64,000 nucleotides of DNA. Source: Neobacillus rhizophilus (GTDB lineage: Bacteria > Bacillota > Bacilli > Bacillales > Cytobacillaceae). Shown here piece by piece: positions 51,427 to 59,846 of the stretch. The translations under genes and the position numbers were made by a program. Where the stretch lies: contig NZ_JAGYPF010000002.1 in NCBI RefSeq assembly GCF_018343535.1, forward strand, positions 708,103 through 772,102. The letters are read 5' to 3'. Under the pieces are notes generated by a model. That model was not told the DNA's origin and did no database searches. It saw only the letters and a list, made by a program, of their open reading frames with translations. Numbering within the stretch: position 1 is the stretch's first letter; each line of letters starts with the position of its first letter.

Positions 51427-52236
51427 TTATTCCACTGAAATGAACACATTCGGAAATCCGGCATTTCTAATGGTGTTCATCCGCTCTTCGGCATTTTCAC
51501 GGCTGGAGAAGGCCCCAGCCTGAGCTCGGTACCAGGTTGTTCCGCTGATGACAACGGTATCGACAAACGCTTCGAATCCTTTCGACTTCAGCAGGGCGAC
51601 CTGCTTGTCCGCATTTTCTTTGGACTGGAACGATCCGGCGATTACTTTGTAAAGCGTGCCGGTGCTAGGCGGTGGGGAAGGGGCTGGTTTACGCTGCAAA
51701 TTAAAAGCCTTGGCAAGCCCGTTTGCATGGCCTTGAGCGACATCCTGGCGCCACGCTGCCTGTTTCATTAGCCCAGCATCATGCGCATTCGTAATAAAGC
51801 CGTTTTCCGACAGCATTGCCGGCATGGTCGATTCGCGGAGCACATGGAAGTTGGCCTTTTTCATTCCGCGGTCGATCAGTTGGTTCATTTTTACGACTTC
51901 CCCATGGATTATTTCGCGGTACTTTGCCGTTTGCGAGGAATCTGACAGGCCGTTATATATATAATCCTCGTATCCTTGCGCAGCGCTTGAAGCGGCATTT
52001 ATGTGAATCGACAAATAATAGTCGGCACCCCAAGCATTTGCCTCATTTGTCCGAGCGCTCAAGCTTTTCGAGATGTCGCTTTCCCTGCTCATCTTTACTT
52101 CAACATTTTCATATTGATTGATTAAAATGTTGCGCAGTCTAAGCGAGATATCGAGCGTCACATCCTTCTCATTCAAGCCATTGCCCTGGGCGCCCGGGTC
52201 GGTGCCGCCGTGGCCTGGGTCAAGATATATCTTCAT
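51427..52236 (-). CDS. N-acetylmuramoyl-L-alanine amidase with SPOR domain (CwlC-like)
   Basis: Cell-wall hydrolase of 269 residues. Amidase_3 domain (1-180): zinc ligands are expected at His in DPGHGGTDPGA, Glu in SRESD and His in LSIHINAA, with catalytic Glu in LSENGF. After a Pro-rich linker, a SPOR domain (about 192-267, LYKVIAGSFQSKENADKQV...) binds denuded glycan. There is no signal peptide, as in B. subtilis CwlC, which lyses the mother cell late in sporulation. It is a close paralogue of the next gene upstream on this strand. Confidence 0.92.
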   Translation of the reverse strand: MKIYLDPGHGGTDPGAQGNGLNEKDVTLDISLRLRNILINQYENVEVKMSRESDISKSLSARTNEANAWGADYYLSIHINAASSAAQGYEDYIYNGLSDSSQTAKYREIIHGEVVKMNQLIDRGMKKANFHVLRESTMPAMLSENGFITNAHDAGLMKQAAWRQDVAQGHANGLAKAFNLQRKPAPSPPPSTGTLYKVIAGSFQSKENADKQVALLKSKGFEAFVDTVVISGTTWYRAQAGAFSSRENAEERMNTIRNAGFPNVFISVE

Positions 52237-52391
52237 TTCATCACCTCCATTCTTATTTCACCTATATCTTATGAAAAAAAGGTGGACAAGGTTCGGGCTG
52301 GTGTCAGCCAGCTTTTTACCCTTTCCACCTTTTATTTATGAAAAAAATCCCCCAAAGGACAGGCTGTGGAACAATTTATTCTGGAATCAGT

Positions 52392-52425
52392 TAAAAAAAG
52401 AAAAGCCCTTTTTAAAAAAAGGGCT
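52392..52425 (-). terminator. Terminator of the longer amidase gene
   Basis: AGCCCTTTTT / AAAAAGGGCT stem followed on the minus strand by TTTTCTTTTTTT. It lies in the 353-base gap 52237-52589, which otherwise shows no convincing gene. Confidence 0.8.
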
Positions 52426-52589
52426 AAAGCAAAATCTAATCAAACGTTTGAAGAGGAAATATGCTTTTTTTTGAAAAAATCAGTAAATCAATCAACTCTT
52501 ATGGCTTCCAAATTAGATAATGCCAACTATGAAAATAGGGGAAACTACTGCTTGTTTTTCGCCAAACGTTTAATTAGTGGGAACTCTCC

Positions 52590-54242
52590 TTAATATTGTA
52601 TCTCCTTTTGAATACTATCCAGATTTTGAATGGAGAAATTCACCATCCGTTTATAAAGGTTTAAAACAGATTGACCATAGGTGGTTCCCGGTACTGCCCA
52701 CTTGCCATTTAAGGAGGTCCAAGTCGCGGCAGAACCCCTGTTGACAAGGTGGAATCGGGGGTCCACTAATGGGTATTGGTTTGGAAGTTGATTCGTGGTC
52801 GCATAGGCGAACAAGTGCTGCAAATGAGCGATTACCCCTTCTTCAGGTGTTTGGAAGCTGGCACCTGGATTGTTAGGCCCGGTTGCTCCAATGCCGGCGA
52901 AGTTGTCCTGCCCCGGCTTGACGACGCCAGTGAATCGGAAAAAGTTTGTCTCGTGAACGGCCTGTGCAAACGCGATATCCCCTCGAATTCCGTAATATTC
53001 GCCATATTTTAAATAAAGGCTTCCCAAATCAGGGGCGCTTGGATTGACTGTTTTTACAAATCGGTTCATATGCTCTGGCGATAAGAAGGTTGGTCCAAAA
53101 ATTGAGTTAATAGATGAATCTTGAACAAGGGGACTCGGGGTTTCAATGACTGTGTCAGAGCCGCTGCTTGTTTCAGAATCGCTCCCTAAAGAAGTGCCGA
53201 TATTCGGGTCAGTGGTGCCTAATGGGGCAGATTCACTCGCTTCATTTGTGACGCTGCCGACATCTGGACTAGGAGCGTTACCCGCAGTATTGTTGTCAGT
53301 CGCCTCGGAATTATCCGTTGTGCTGCTTGTTCCTCCTGCCGGGCTTGCAGCAGTTCCTCCGCCACCTTCGATAATAATGAAGGAATCATTAAATCCTGCA
53401 ATTTGCACGACTTTCAAGCGCTGTTCGGCATTTTCACGGTTTGCAAATGCTCCAACCTGAACGCGGTACCACGTCCCACTAGAAATTGTCGTAGTTACCA
53501 CAAAGGCATCAAATCCCATCGACCGCAGTTTGGCCACGCGTTCATCCGCATTTTCTCGTGACTTGAACGAACCGGAATAGACTTTAAAAAGGGTTCCGGA
53601 CCCGGGATTTGACAGCGCAGGCGCTGGAGCAGGCTGCGGTGCAGGAGCCGGTGTTGGAGCTGGAGAAGGCTGCGGAGCGGGAGCGGGATTGTTTTTTCGA
53701 ACAAGATTAAAGGCTGCTGCAAGACCGTTCGCATGACCTTGAGCCACCTTCTGCCGCCACGCATCCTGCTTCATTAACGCAGAATCATGAGCATTAGAAA
53801 TGAAGCCATTTTCCGTTAATACGGCTTCCATATTGGACTCACGCAACACATGGTAATTGGCCTGCCGCGTGCCGCGGTCAATTAACTCGTTTACCTTCAA
53901 CACTTCTGCATGAATAATACTTTGGATCCGGGCAGTTCTTGAGGATCTCGAAAGGCCGTTATAAATATAGTCCTCATAGCCTTGAGCGGAAGCGCCCGCT
54001 GAATTGATGTGGATGGACAGGTAAAAGTCAGCGCCCCAACTATTAGCCTCGCTTGTCCGGGAACCCAGACTTTTTGTAATGTCACTTTCACGGCTCATTT
54101 TTACTTGTACGTTTTCAAAATCATTGACTAAAATGGAGCGCAGCTTCAATGCAATATCCAAGGTGACATCCTTCTCATTCAGACCATTTCCTTGAGCACC
54201 GGGGTCATTTCCGCCATGACCCGGATCTAAATAAATCTTCAT
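52590..54242 (-). CDS. Bifunctional amidase-SPOR-glucosaminidase autolysin
   Basis: Peptidoglycan hydrolase of 550 residues. Residues 1-180 are an Amidase_3 domain almost identical in motifs to the neighbouring amidase (DPGHGGNDPGA, SRESD, LSIHINSA, LTENGF). A Pro/Ala-rich linker and SPOR domain (about 215-295) follow, then a Ser/Thr/Asp-rich linker. The C-terminal glucosaminidase domain (about 375-540) has IAFAQAVHETNFFRF with the catalytic-type Glu and FAGIGATG. There is no signal peptide. It could cut both peptide and glycan bonds during mother-cell lysis (inference). It arose by duplication plus domain gain. Confidence 0.9.
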   Translation of the reverse strand: MKIYLDPGHGGNDPGAQGNGLNEKDVTLDIALKLRSILVNDFENVQVKMSRESDITKSLGSRTSEANSWGADFYLSIHINSAGASAQGYEDYIYNGLSRSSRTARIQSIIHAEVLKVNELIDRGTRQANYHVLRESNMEAVLTENGFISNAHDSALMKQDAWRQKVAQGHANGLAAAFNLVRKNNPAPAPQPSPAPTPAPAPQPAPAPALSNPGSGTLFKVYSGSFKSRENADERVAKLRSMGFDAFVVTTTISSGTWYRVQVGAFANRENAEQRLKVVQIAGFNDSFIIIEGGGGTAASPAGGTSSTTDNSEATDNNTAGNAPSPDVGSVTNEASESAPLGTTDPNIGTSLGSDSETSSGSDTVIETPSPLVQDSSINSIFGPTFLSPEHMNRFVKTVNPSAPDLGSLYLKYGEYYGIRGDIAFAQAVHETNFFRFTGVVKPGQDNFAGIGATGPNNPGASFQTPEEGVIAHLQHLFAYATTNQLPNQYPLVDPRFHLVNRGSAATWTSLNGKWAVPGTTYGQSVLNLYKRMVNFSIQNLDSIQKEIQY

Positions 54243-54460
54243 TTCATCTCCTCCATTTCATTATTTAATCATATATATCCTATGGCCAGACGAGGAATTG
54301 GTTCGGGCCTAGTCCATTCTGCCTATGGATCCGGCCTTTTGGGCGAGAAGTGCCTTTTCTAAAGCTTTTGGAAAAAATACGGTGAAACCGAAAATGGAGC
54401 ATCATTTTTTTAATATGGTATAATACTTAGGTCACGTGAATCTTATATAAGGGGAAATGA

Positions 54461-55435
54461 ATGATGATCCTTGTTGTAGGCGGCGCAGGTTATATTGGCA
54501 GCCATCTTGTGAAAGAATTAGTTGAAAAAGATGAAGTCGTCGTATTGGACAACCTGTCTACCGGCCATCGCGAAGCCGTTGACGACCAGGCGATTTTTGT
54601 CAAAGGCGACCTTGGCAATGAAGAAGATTTAGATATGATATTCCATAGTTATCCGATAAAAGCAGTGATGCATTTTGCGGCAAACAGCCTCGTTGGCGAG
54701 TCCGTCGTGGACCCAATGAAATATTATCAAAATAACGTTGCTTCTACTTTAACTTTATTAAAGGTTATGATGAAACACAATGTTAAAAACTTTATTTTTT
54801 CATCCACAGCGGCTACTTACGGGATTCCGAATGTGAACATCATCGATGAAGCAACGCCAACGGCACCAATCAATCCGTATGGCCATTCAAAGTTGATGAT
54901 CGAGCAGATTTTGGCTGATTTTTCAAAAGCCTATGATTTACATTATGTTGTACTGCGCTATTTTAATGCGGCGGGTGCTCACGAATCGGCTGTGATTGGG
55001 GAAAGCCATGATCCGGAAACGCACTTGATTCCGATTATTCTTCAGCAACTGTTAGGCCAGCGCGAAAAGATTTCGGTGTTCGGTTCGGATTATGATACGG
55101 AAGACGGCACATGTATCCGCGATTACATTCATGTCACCGATTTGGCTTCGGCCCATATTCTTGCTCTAGAGGCGCTGTTATCTGAAAAGAAATCGGCCGA
55201 GATTTACAATCTTGGAAACGGGCTTGGTTACTCTGTTAAAGAAGTAATAGAAACATGCGAACGCGTAACAGGTGTGAAGTCCAATGTCGAAATGGCTGAC
55301 CGCCGTGCCGGCGACCCGGCAAGACTCGTCGCATCTTCAGATAAGATATACAACGAACTCGGCTGGAAAGCAGAACGCAACCTAGAACGGATCATCGCCG
55401 ACGCCTGGAACTGGCACCAAGAGCAGCGGTACTAA
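54461..55435 (+). CDS. galE: UDP-glucose 4-epimerase
   Basis: Short-chain dehydrogenase-type epimerase of 324 residues. The NAD motif is VGGAGYIGSHLVKEL (Gly-rich, near residue 10). Catalytic Ser-Thr and YxxxK are in FSSTAATYG and YGHSK. The substrate loop is RYFNAAGAHESAVIGESHDPETHLIP, typical of GalE. It supplies UDP-galactose or UDP-GalNAc for envelope polymers. AAGGGGAAATGA lies just before ATG 54461. A REP-like unit starts 2 bases after the stop. Confidence 0.93.
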   Translation: MMILVVGGAGYIGSHLVKELVEKDEVVVLDNLSTGHREAVDDQAIFVKGDLGNEEDLDMIFHSYPIKAVMHFAANSLVGESVVDPMKYYQNNVASTLTLLKVMMKHNVKNFIFSSTAATYGIPNVNIIDEATPTAPINPYGHSKLMIEQILADFSKAYDLHYVVLRYFNAAGAHESAVIGESHDPETHLIPIILQQLLGQREKISVFGSDYDTEDGTCIRDYIHVTDLASAHILALEALLSEKKSAEIYNLGNGLGYSVKEVIETCERVTGVKSNVEMADRRAGDPARLVASSDKIYNELGWKAERNLERIIADAWNWHQEQRY

Positions 55436-55437
55436 GT

Positions 55438-55465
55438 GATGCATGGGGACGGTTCTTGTGCATCA
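55438..55465. repeat. Single REP-like unit after galE
   Basis: GATGCATGGGGACGGTTCTTGTGCATCA without the inverted partner. Its ends GATGCA/TGCATC can pair. Confidence 0.85.
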
Positions 55466-55514
55466 TTTCTAAGAGGACCCGTTTATAATGAGGAAATTTT
55501 ACCCATAGTAAATT

Positions 55515-55555
55515 AAAAAAGTCCAATTCGCATTCGATTGCGGATTGGACTTTTT
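55515..55555. terminator. Bidirectional terminator galE / purine permease
   Basis: AAAAAGTCCAATTCGCA pairs with TGCGGATTGGACTTTTT around a 6-base loop between convergent genes. Confidence 0.92.
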
Positions 55556-55577
55556 GCATATAGGTATAAGTGTTTTG

Positions 55578-56876
55578 TTAATGTTGTAAAAAGGAAAGCT
55601 GGATAAAGAACAGCACCGCAAAAACATAGACAAGCGGGTGTACGTCACGCCCTTTTCCTTTGACCAATTTTAACAGCGGATAGCTGATAAAACCAAGGGC
55701 GATACCAGTTGAAATGCTCGAAGTGAGCGGCATAGCCAAAATCGTCAAGAAAGCAGGGAACGATTCTTCAAGCTCGCTCCAGCGAATTTTTGCAATGTTG
55801 CCCATCATCAGACTGCCGACGATAATGAGCGCCGGTGAAGTGATGGCGGAAATGCCCGAAACGGCACCGACAACCGGTCCAAAGAAAGCGGATAGGATAA
55901 ACAGAATGGCAACCGTAAGAGTGGTCAAGCCAGTCCGGCCGCCTGCAGCAACCCCAGATGTTGACTCAATATAGGCCGTGGTTGGGCTCGTCCCAAACAT
56001 TGCGCCGATGGCGGTAGCCACGGAGTCCGATAGCAAAGCGTGACGTGCCCGCGGCAACTTGTCATCCTTCATTAATCCCGCCTGGTTTGCAACCCCGACC
56101 ATCGTTCCGGTTGTGTCAAATATCGTTACTAAAATGAAAGAAAAAACAACCGCGTAAAGGCTGTGATGAACGACATCGCCAAGCGCTGTGATCGGATTGG
56201 CGACCATCAGCCCTTCTGGAAGTGAAGGGAAGGAAAGGAAGCCTTTATCAAAGGAAAGCTGTCCGGTGAAAAAGGCAACAATTCCAGTGATAATCATCCC
56301 GAAAAATAAAGCCCCGTTCACTCTTAAAACCATAAGGATAAGAGTAACGGCTAGTCCTAAAATTGTTAATAGAGCAGATGCTGAATGTAGATTGCCGAGA
56401 CGGACTAGATTAACTGGGTCTGCAACGATAATTTTGGTCAATCGCAGGCCAATAAAAGCGACAAAAAGGCCAATCCCGGCGGTAATTCCATGCTTCAGAT
56501 TCTCCGGAATGGCTTCAATTAATTTTTCCCTGAGGGGAGTTAATGACAAGATGACAAAAATAATCCCGGCCACAAAAACAGCAGCAAAGGCGGTAGTGTA
56601 GCTGATGTGCTGACCACCGACGACGGAATAGGCGAAATAGGCGTTCAGCCCCATTCCTGGCGCGATGGCGATAGGGTAGTTGGCGAACAGCGCCATCCAT
56701 AGACAGCCCACAACTGTAGCTAAAATAGTGGCAGTGAAAACCTGATCAAACGGAACACCCGCATCGGCAAGAATAACAGGGTTTACCACGACGATATACA
56801 CCATCGTAAAGAAAGTAGTTATCCCCGCAATCATTTCTGTTCTCCAGTTTGTACCATTTTCTGTAAGTCTAAACAT
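55578..56876 (-). CDS. NCS2-family purine permease (PbuG/PbuO-like)
   Basis: Membrane transporter of 432 residues with about 12-14 helices, of the AzgA-like branch of NCS2 (guanine/hypoxanthine/adenine). It shows MVYIVVVNPVILADAGV near the N-terminus and NAYFAYSVV, SPTTAYIESTSGVAAGGRTGLT and a GSLMMGNIAKI segment. ATG 56876 has GGAGGAAC 6 bases upstream; the frame stays open further but without signals. Two PurR-box-like sites lie upstream. No purine riboswitch is visible. Confidence 0.9.
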   Translation of the reverse strand: MFRLTENGTNWRTEMIAGITTFFTMVYIVVVNPVILADAGVPFDQVFTATILATVVGCLWMALFANYPIAIAPGMGLNAYFAYSVVGGQHISYTTAFAAVFVAGIIFVILSLTPLREKLIEAIPENLKHGITAGIGLFVAFIGLRLTKIIVADPVNLVRLGNLHSASALLTILGLAVTLILMVLRVNGALFFGMIITGIVAFFTGQLSFDKGFLSFPSLPEGLMVANPITALGDVVHHSLYAVVFSFILVTIFDTTGTMVGVANQAGLMKDDKLPRARHALLSDSVATAIGAMFGTSPTTAYIESTSGVAAGGRTGLTTLTVAILFILSAFFGPVVGAVSGISAITSPALIIVGSLMMGNIAKIRWSELEESFPAFLTILAMPLTSSISTGIALGFISYPLLKLVKGKGRDVHPLVYVFAVLFFIQLSFLQH

Positions 56877-56888
56877 CTTAGTTCCTCC

Positions 56889-56934
56889 AAAACACGAACG
56901 ATAGAATAAATACTTTATAATATTATTCGCATTT
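56889..56934 (-). promoter_or_regulatory. Possible PurR box pair upstream of the purine permease
   Basis: On the plus strand AAAACACGAACGATA (56889-56903) and, inverted, AAATGCGAATAAT (56934-56922) resemble the two CGAA-centred arms of Bacillus PurBoxes. The second lacks one conserved base, so this is tentative. Confidence 0.35.
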
Positions 56935-57004
56935 AAATAAACTTGCAATAGGTAATTCTATATTTCCCATTCATTTTGATGATTATTATAGGGCTGTCAA
57001 TAAG

Positions 57005-57063
57005 TGTGTCAGTAACCGGCCGTGGACAAATGTCCGCCCAGGGTGGAAACTTGTCCCGGCGGC
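57005..57063. repeat. Dispersed GTGTCAG / GGACAAATGTCC repeat
   Basis: Contains GGCCGTGGACAAATGTCCGC, matching the reverse complement of the copy at 51.25 kb, and ends with a CTTGTCCC segment. Confidence 0.65.
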
Positions 57064-57145
57064 GCCTGGTCTAAAGTGATACTATTTGGACGTGTTAAGA
57101 CATATTCTTTGGTATATAGGCTTTTCCATCGTAAAGGAGTGCATC

Positions 57146-57610
57146 ATGAGGAGAAGAAATGTACCGGTAAAAGGGCTGTTTATGGGGATTTTGTTGATAG
57201 CTGCGGTTTTGATGCTGGTGAGATGTGTTTTTGTTTCATCGGACCAACAGGCAGTGGCTGTGGTGAATGAGTTTTATCAATATGAGCAGCAGGGAGATTT
57301 CGCCAGTTCCTGGGCGCTGTTCCATTCCGAGATGAAGAAAAGATTTGGCAAAGGCGCCTATATTCAGGATCGCGCGCATGTATTCATGAATCATTTCGGG
57401 GTTGAAACATTTACCTATACACTTGATGGTGCTGAGAAACTGGATAAATGGGAAATGTCGAAAGAAGGGCCTGCTTTCAAAAATATCTACAAAATCCTGG
57501 TCACCCAAACCTATAAAGGAAAATACGGCAACTTCGAACTCAAACAAGAGGTCTTCGCCGTCAAAGAAAAAGAAAAATGGTGTATTCTTTGGGATTACAA
57601 TGGTCAGTAA
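57146..57610 (+). CDS. Membrane-anchored hypothetical protein, NTF2-like
   Basis: 154-residue protein with a basic start and one hydrophobic helix (GLFMGILLIAAVLMLVRCVFV, about 10-30), then an extracellular domain. QAVAVVNEFYQYEQQGDFASSWALFHSEMKKRF and the later YKILVTQTYKGKYGNFELKQEVFAVKEKEKWCILW follow an NTF2/SnoaL-like pattern (helices then curved strands). Function unknown. ATG 57146 has AAAGGAG 8 bases upstream. Repeats of the GTGTCAG family flank it on both sides. Confidence 0.75.
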   Translation: MRRRNVPVKGLFMGILLIAAVLMLVRCVFVSSDQQAVAVVNEFYQYEQQGDFASSWALFHSEMKKRFGKGAYIQDRAHVFMNHFGVETFTYTLDGAEKLDKWEMSKEGPAFKNIYKILVTQTYKGKYGNFELKQEVFAVKEKEKWCILWDYNGQ

Positions 57611-57672
57611 TAGAGGGTGTCAGGCACTGCACGTGGACGGTGTCCGCCTCAGGCAGACAATTGTCCCGTCTG
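57610..57672. repeat. Dispersed GTGTCAGGCAC repeat after the NTF2-like gene
   Basis: GTGTCAGGCACTGC, then CGTGGACGGTGTCCGCC and ATTGTCCC. It is a diverged copy of the repeat at 51.25 and 57.0 kb. Confidence 0.65.
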
Positions 57673-57773
57673 TGCCTGTATTGCTTTTTAGGTTTGTCCT
57701 TTAGTATGGAGGAATGTAATAGATGTTTCCCGAATTAATAACAATAAATATAAACAATTAACTGGAGGTTTAA

Positions 57774-58214
57774 ATGGGATACATAGAAGATTTACGGAAA
57801 ATTGTTGGAACACGGCCGCTGATATTGGTCGGTGCCTGTGTGGGTGCACTCGATAATCAGGGAAGGCTTCTTCTCCAAAAAAGACCCAACGGAATGTGGG
57901 GGCTGCCTGGTGGTCTGCTGGAATTAGGTGAGTCAGCGGAAGAAGCGGCGAGACGCGAAGTATTCGAAGAAACCGGAGTTGAAATTGGCCAACTCGAGCT
58001 GGCCGGGGTCTTTTCAGGAAAACAGTATTTTGTCGAGCTACCAAATGGCGACCAATTCTATCCCATCACGATTGCATACAAATCAAAAGATATTAAAAAC
58101 GCAAATATCAAAATTGATGGCCATGAAACATTAGACGCTGGATTTTTTGACATCGGAAATCTCCCAGAAAAGACAAGCCCGTTAGTAGCTAGCATTATTA
58201 ACAAGTTTGGATGA
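57774..58214 (+). CDS. NUDIX hydrolase
   Basis: Pyrophosphohydrolase of 146 residues. A complete Nudix box (G-x5-E-x7-REUxEExGU) is visible as GGLLELGESAEEAARREVFEETGVEI (about residues 43-68), with the metal-binding REVFEETG intact. It acts on some nucleoside diphosphate derivative, not identifiable. CTGGAGG precedes ATG. It ends in a REP-like unit and is followed by an ADP-ribosylglycohydrolase gene; both families process ADP-ribose-type compounds, so a shared role is possible. Confidence 0.92.
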   Translation: MGYIEDLRKIVGTRPLILVGACVGALDNQGRLLLQKRPNGMWGLPGGLLELGESAEEAARREVFEETGVEIGQLELAGVFSGKQYFVELPNGDQFYPITIAYKSKDIKNANIKIDGHETLDAGFFDIGNLPEKTSPLVASIINKFG

Positions 58215-58271
58215 TGCATGGGGACGGTTCTTATGCATCATTTCCGCGGCGTAAGAGCCCCACTCATGCAC
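58213..58271. repeat. REP-like repeat after the NUDIX gene, half decayed
   Basis: GATGCATGGGGACGGTTCTT is well kept; the inverted arm is reduced to GTAAGAGCCCCACTCATGCA. Confidence 0.8.
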
Positions 58272-58302
58272 CATATCTTTTGATCAACGAAGAGGTGAAG
58301 TT

Positions 58303-59178
58303 ATGTTAGACAAAATTAAAGGTGCCCTTTTCGGTCTGGCCATTGGGGACGCAATGGGCGGCACGACAGAATTTTTAACAAGGGAAGAAATTCGCAGAAA
58401 ATATGGGAAGGTGACCGGGATTATCGGCGGCGGGGTCTGGAATCTGGCAAAAGGGGAAACCACTGACGATACGGCGATGACCGTGGCTGTTACAAAGGGG
58501 ATCCTAAAGAACCCAGAAAGCCCGATCGAGTTGATTGGGGAAGAATTTTTAAAATGGTATGCGACGAACCCTAAAGATATCGGCAATATCATTCGTGCGG
58601 TATTAAGTACATATGGTGAAGGCAGCTGGGCAGTTGCTGCCGAAAAAGCACACAACCAATACCTAGGCGGCAAATCCGCAGGCAATGGCACCTTAATGCG
58701 CTGTCTGCCAGTTGCCTTAGCCTATCGCGACCTCGATAAAGTAGAAACGGTGACAAGAGAACAATCAAAAATGACGCACTACGACTCCTTAGCCGATGAA
58801 GCTTGTGTCATCTATAACCGAGTCGCCTATCAAGTCCTTCATGGTGCAGGGCTGAAGGAGGCCATCCAAGCCGAAATCAAGGGAACCATCTATGAACCTG
58901 CTCTAAATGGGCAAATACCCACGCCTCCGCCGGATGGTTTCGTTGTGAACACCATGCATTGGGTTTTATACTGGCTCCTCAACTGCGAATCCTTCTTGGA
59001 CGTGGTGATTGGTGCTGCCAACGAAGGTTATGATACCGATACAGTTGCTGCAATCGCCGGTGGACTGGCGGGCTTAGCCTGTGGCTATAAGGAGCTGCCA
59101 CGAGGATACTGTGATGTATTGCTTGTAAAGTCAGATCTAGAAGAGTTAGGTTTAAAGCTCTATGAATTAGCCAAATAG
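58303..59178 (+). CDS. ADP-ribosylglycohydrolase family protein
   Basis: DraG/ARH-type hydrolase of 291 residues that removes ADP-ribose from a target. Metal-binding motifs are in GLAIGDAMGGTTEF, TTDDTAMTVAV and GYDTDTVAAIAGGLAGL, with NGTLMRCLPVAL in the middle. All the acidic metal ligands of the family seem present, so it should be active. GAAGAGGTGA precedes ATG. The target is unknown. Confidence 0.92.
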   Translation: MLDKIKGALFGLAIGDAMGGTTEFLTREEIRRKYGKVTGIIGGGVWNLAKGETTDDTAMTVAVTKGILKNPESPIELIGEEFLKWYATNPKDIGNIIRAVLSTYGEGSWAVAAEKAHNQYLGGKSAGNGTLMRCLPVALAYRDLDKVETVTREQSKMTHYDSLADEACVIYNRVAYQVLHGAGLKEAIQAEIKGTIYEPALNGQIPTPPPDGFVVNTMHWVLYWLLNCESFLDVVIGAANEGYDTDTVAAIAGGLAGLACGYKELPRGYCDVLLVKSDLEELGLKLYELAK

Positions 59179-59211
59179 AAATAGGCTGAGCCAATCTAAA
59201 CAAGAATAAAG

Positions 59212-59247
59212 AAGCTGGTCAAACCCTAGGGGGCGGCCAGCTTTTTT
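59212..59247. terminator. Terminator between the ADP-ribosylglycohydrolase and VanZ genes
   Basis: AAGCTGG / CCAGCTT stem with a long GC-rich loop, then six T. It overlaps the end of the convergent VanZ-like gene. Confidence 0.78.
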
Positions 59248-59665
59248 ATTTAAAGTGAATATCTCTGGATTGCTGTCTAGGTATACAGCTTCTAACAAAC
59301 AACGCGATAAAAACGCCGGCGGAATCAAACCCAATATCAAACAGTCTTCCATCGCGGGTAAAGTATAATTGTAGAATCTCGGTGAATACCCCGTAGGAAA
59401 TGGCGAGAATCATCGCAGCCCCTTTTGCTTGAAATCGTGATTGCAGCAATATTGTCAGGATGAAAAAAGCGCTGAAATGTCCCGCTTTTTGAAGCAGAAA
59501 GTCACCACTAAGGTGGGCTGGCAATGGCTCTAGGAACACAGATAGGTCTGGATGAAGGTCCCACTCAAACCGAATCTCCCCAATCCGTATTAATTGATCA
59601 AAGCTATATGTACACGTAGAAACAAAAATGGCTCCCGCACAAAGTAGAATTAGTAAAACTCTCAT
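59246..59665 (-). CDS. VanZ-family membrane protein
   Basis: 139-residue protein with four predicted membrane helices. VanZ-like features are QKAGHFSAFFILTILL, AISYGVFTEILQLYFTRDGRLFDIGFDSAGVFIAL, the conserved D-x-x-x-D/N-x-x-G pattern. ATG 59665 has GGAGGCAC 8 bases upstream; longer starts lack one. Some VanZ proteins affect teicoplanin sensitivity, but most have no known function. Confidence 0.85.
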   Translation of the reverse strand: MRVLLILLCAGAIFVSTCTYSFDQLIRIGEIRFEWDLHPDLSVFLEPLPAHLSGDFLLQKAGHFSAFFILTILLQSRFQAKGAAMILAISYGVFTEILQLYFTRDGRLFDIGFDSAGVFIALFVRSCIPRQQSRDIHFK

Positions 59666-59846
59666 AAAAGTGCCTCCTCTAGCCACCATTTTGGTCTTCA
59701 GGAATTTATTTTAAACCCCGCTTAGACTTGTTAATGGCCCAGGTTTCCTTTAAATTTCTCCACTTTAATTCATATTCTAAAACATTATACAAATACTATT
59801 TTTGTTTGTATGATTTTTTGACAGGTAAGGGGAGGATTTTTCTTTA

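Noticed and set aside
52366..52593. 75-codon plus-strand frame in the gap between amidase genes
   Set aside because: It contains a minus-strand terminator, is Lys-rich by A-runs, and has no ribosome binding site.
56877..57000. Purine riboswitch upstream of the purine permease
   Set aside because: No conserved purine aptamer core was found; only possible PurR boxes.
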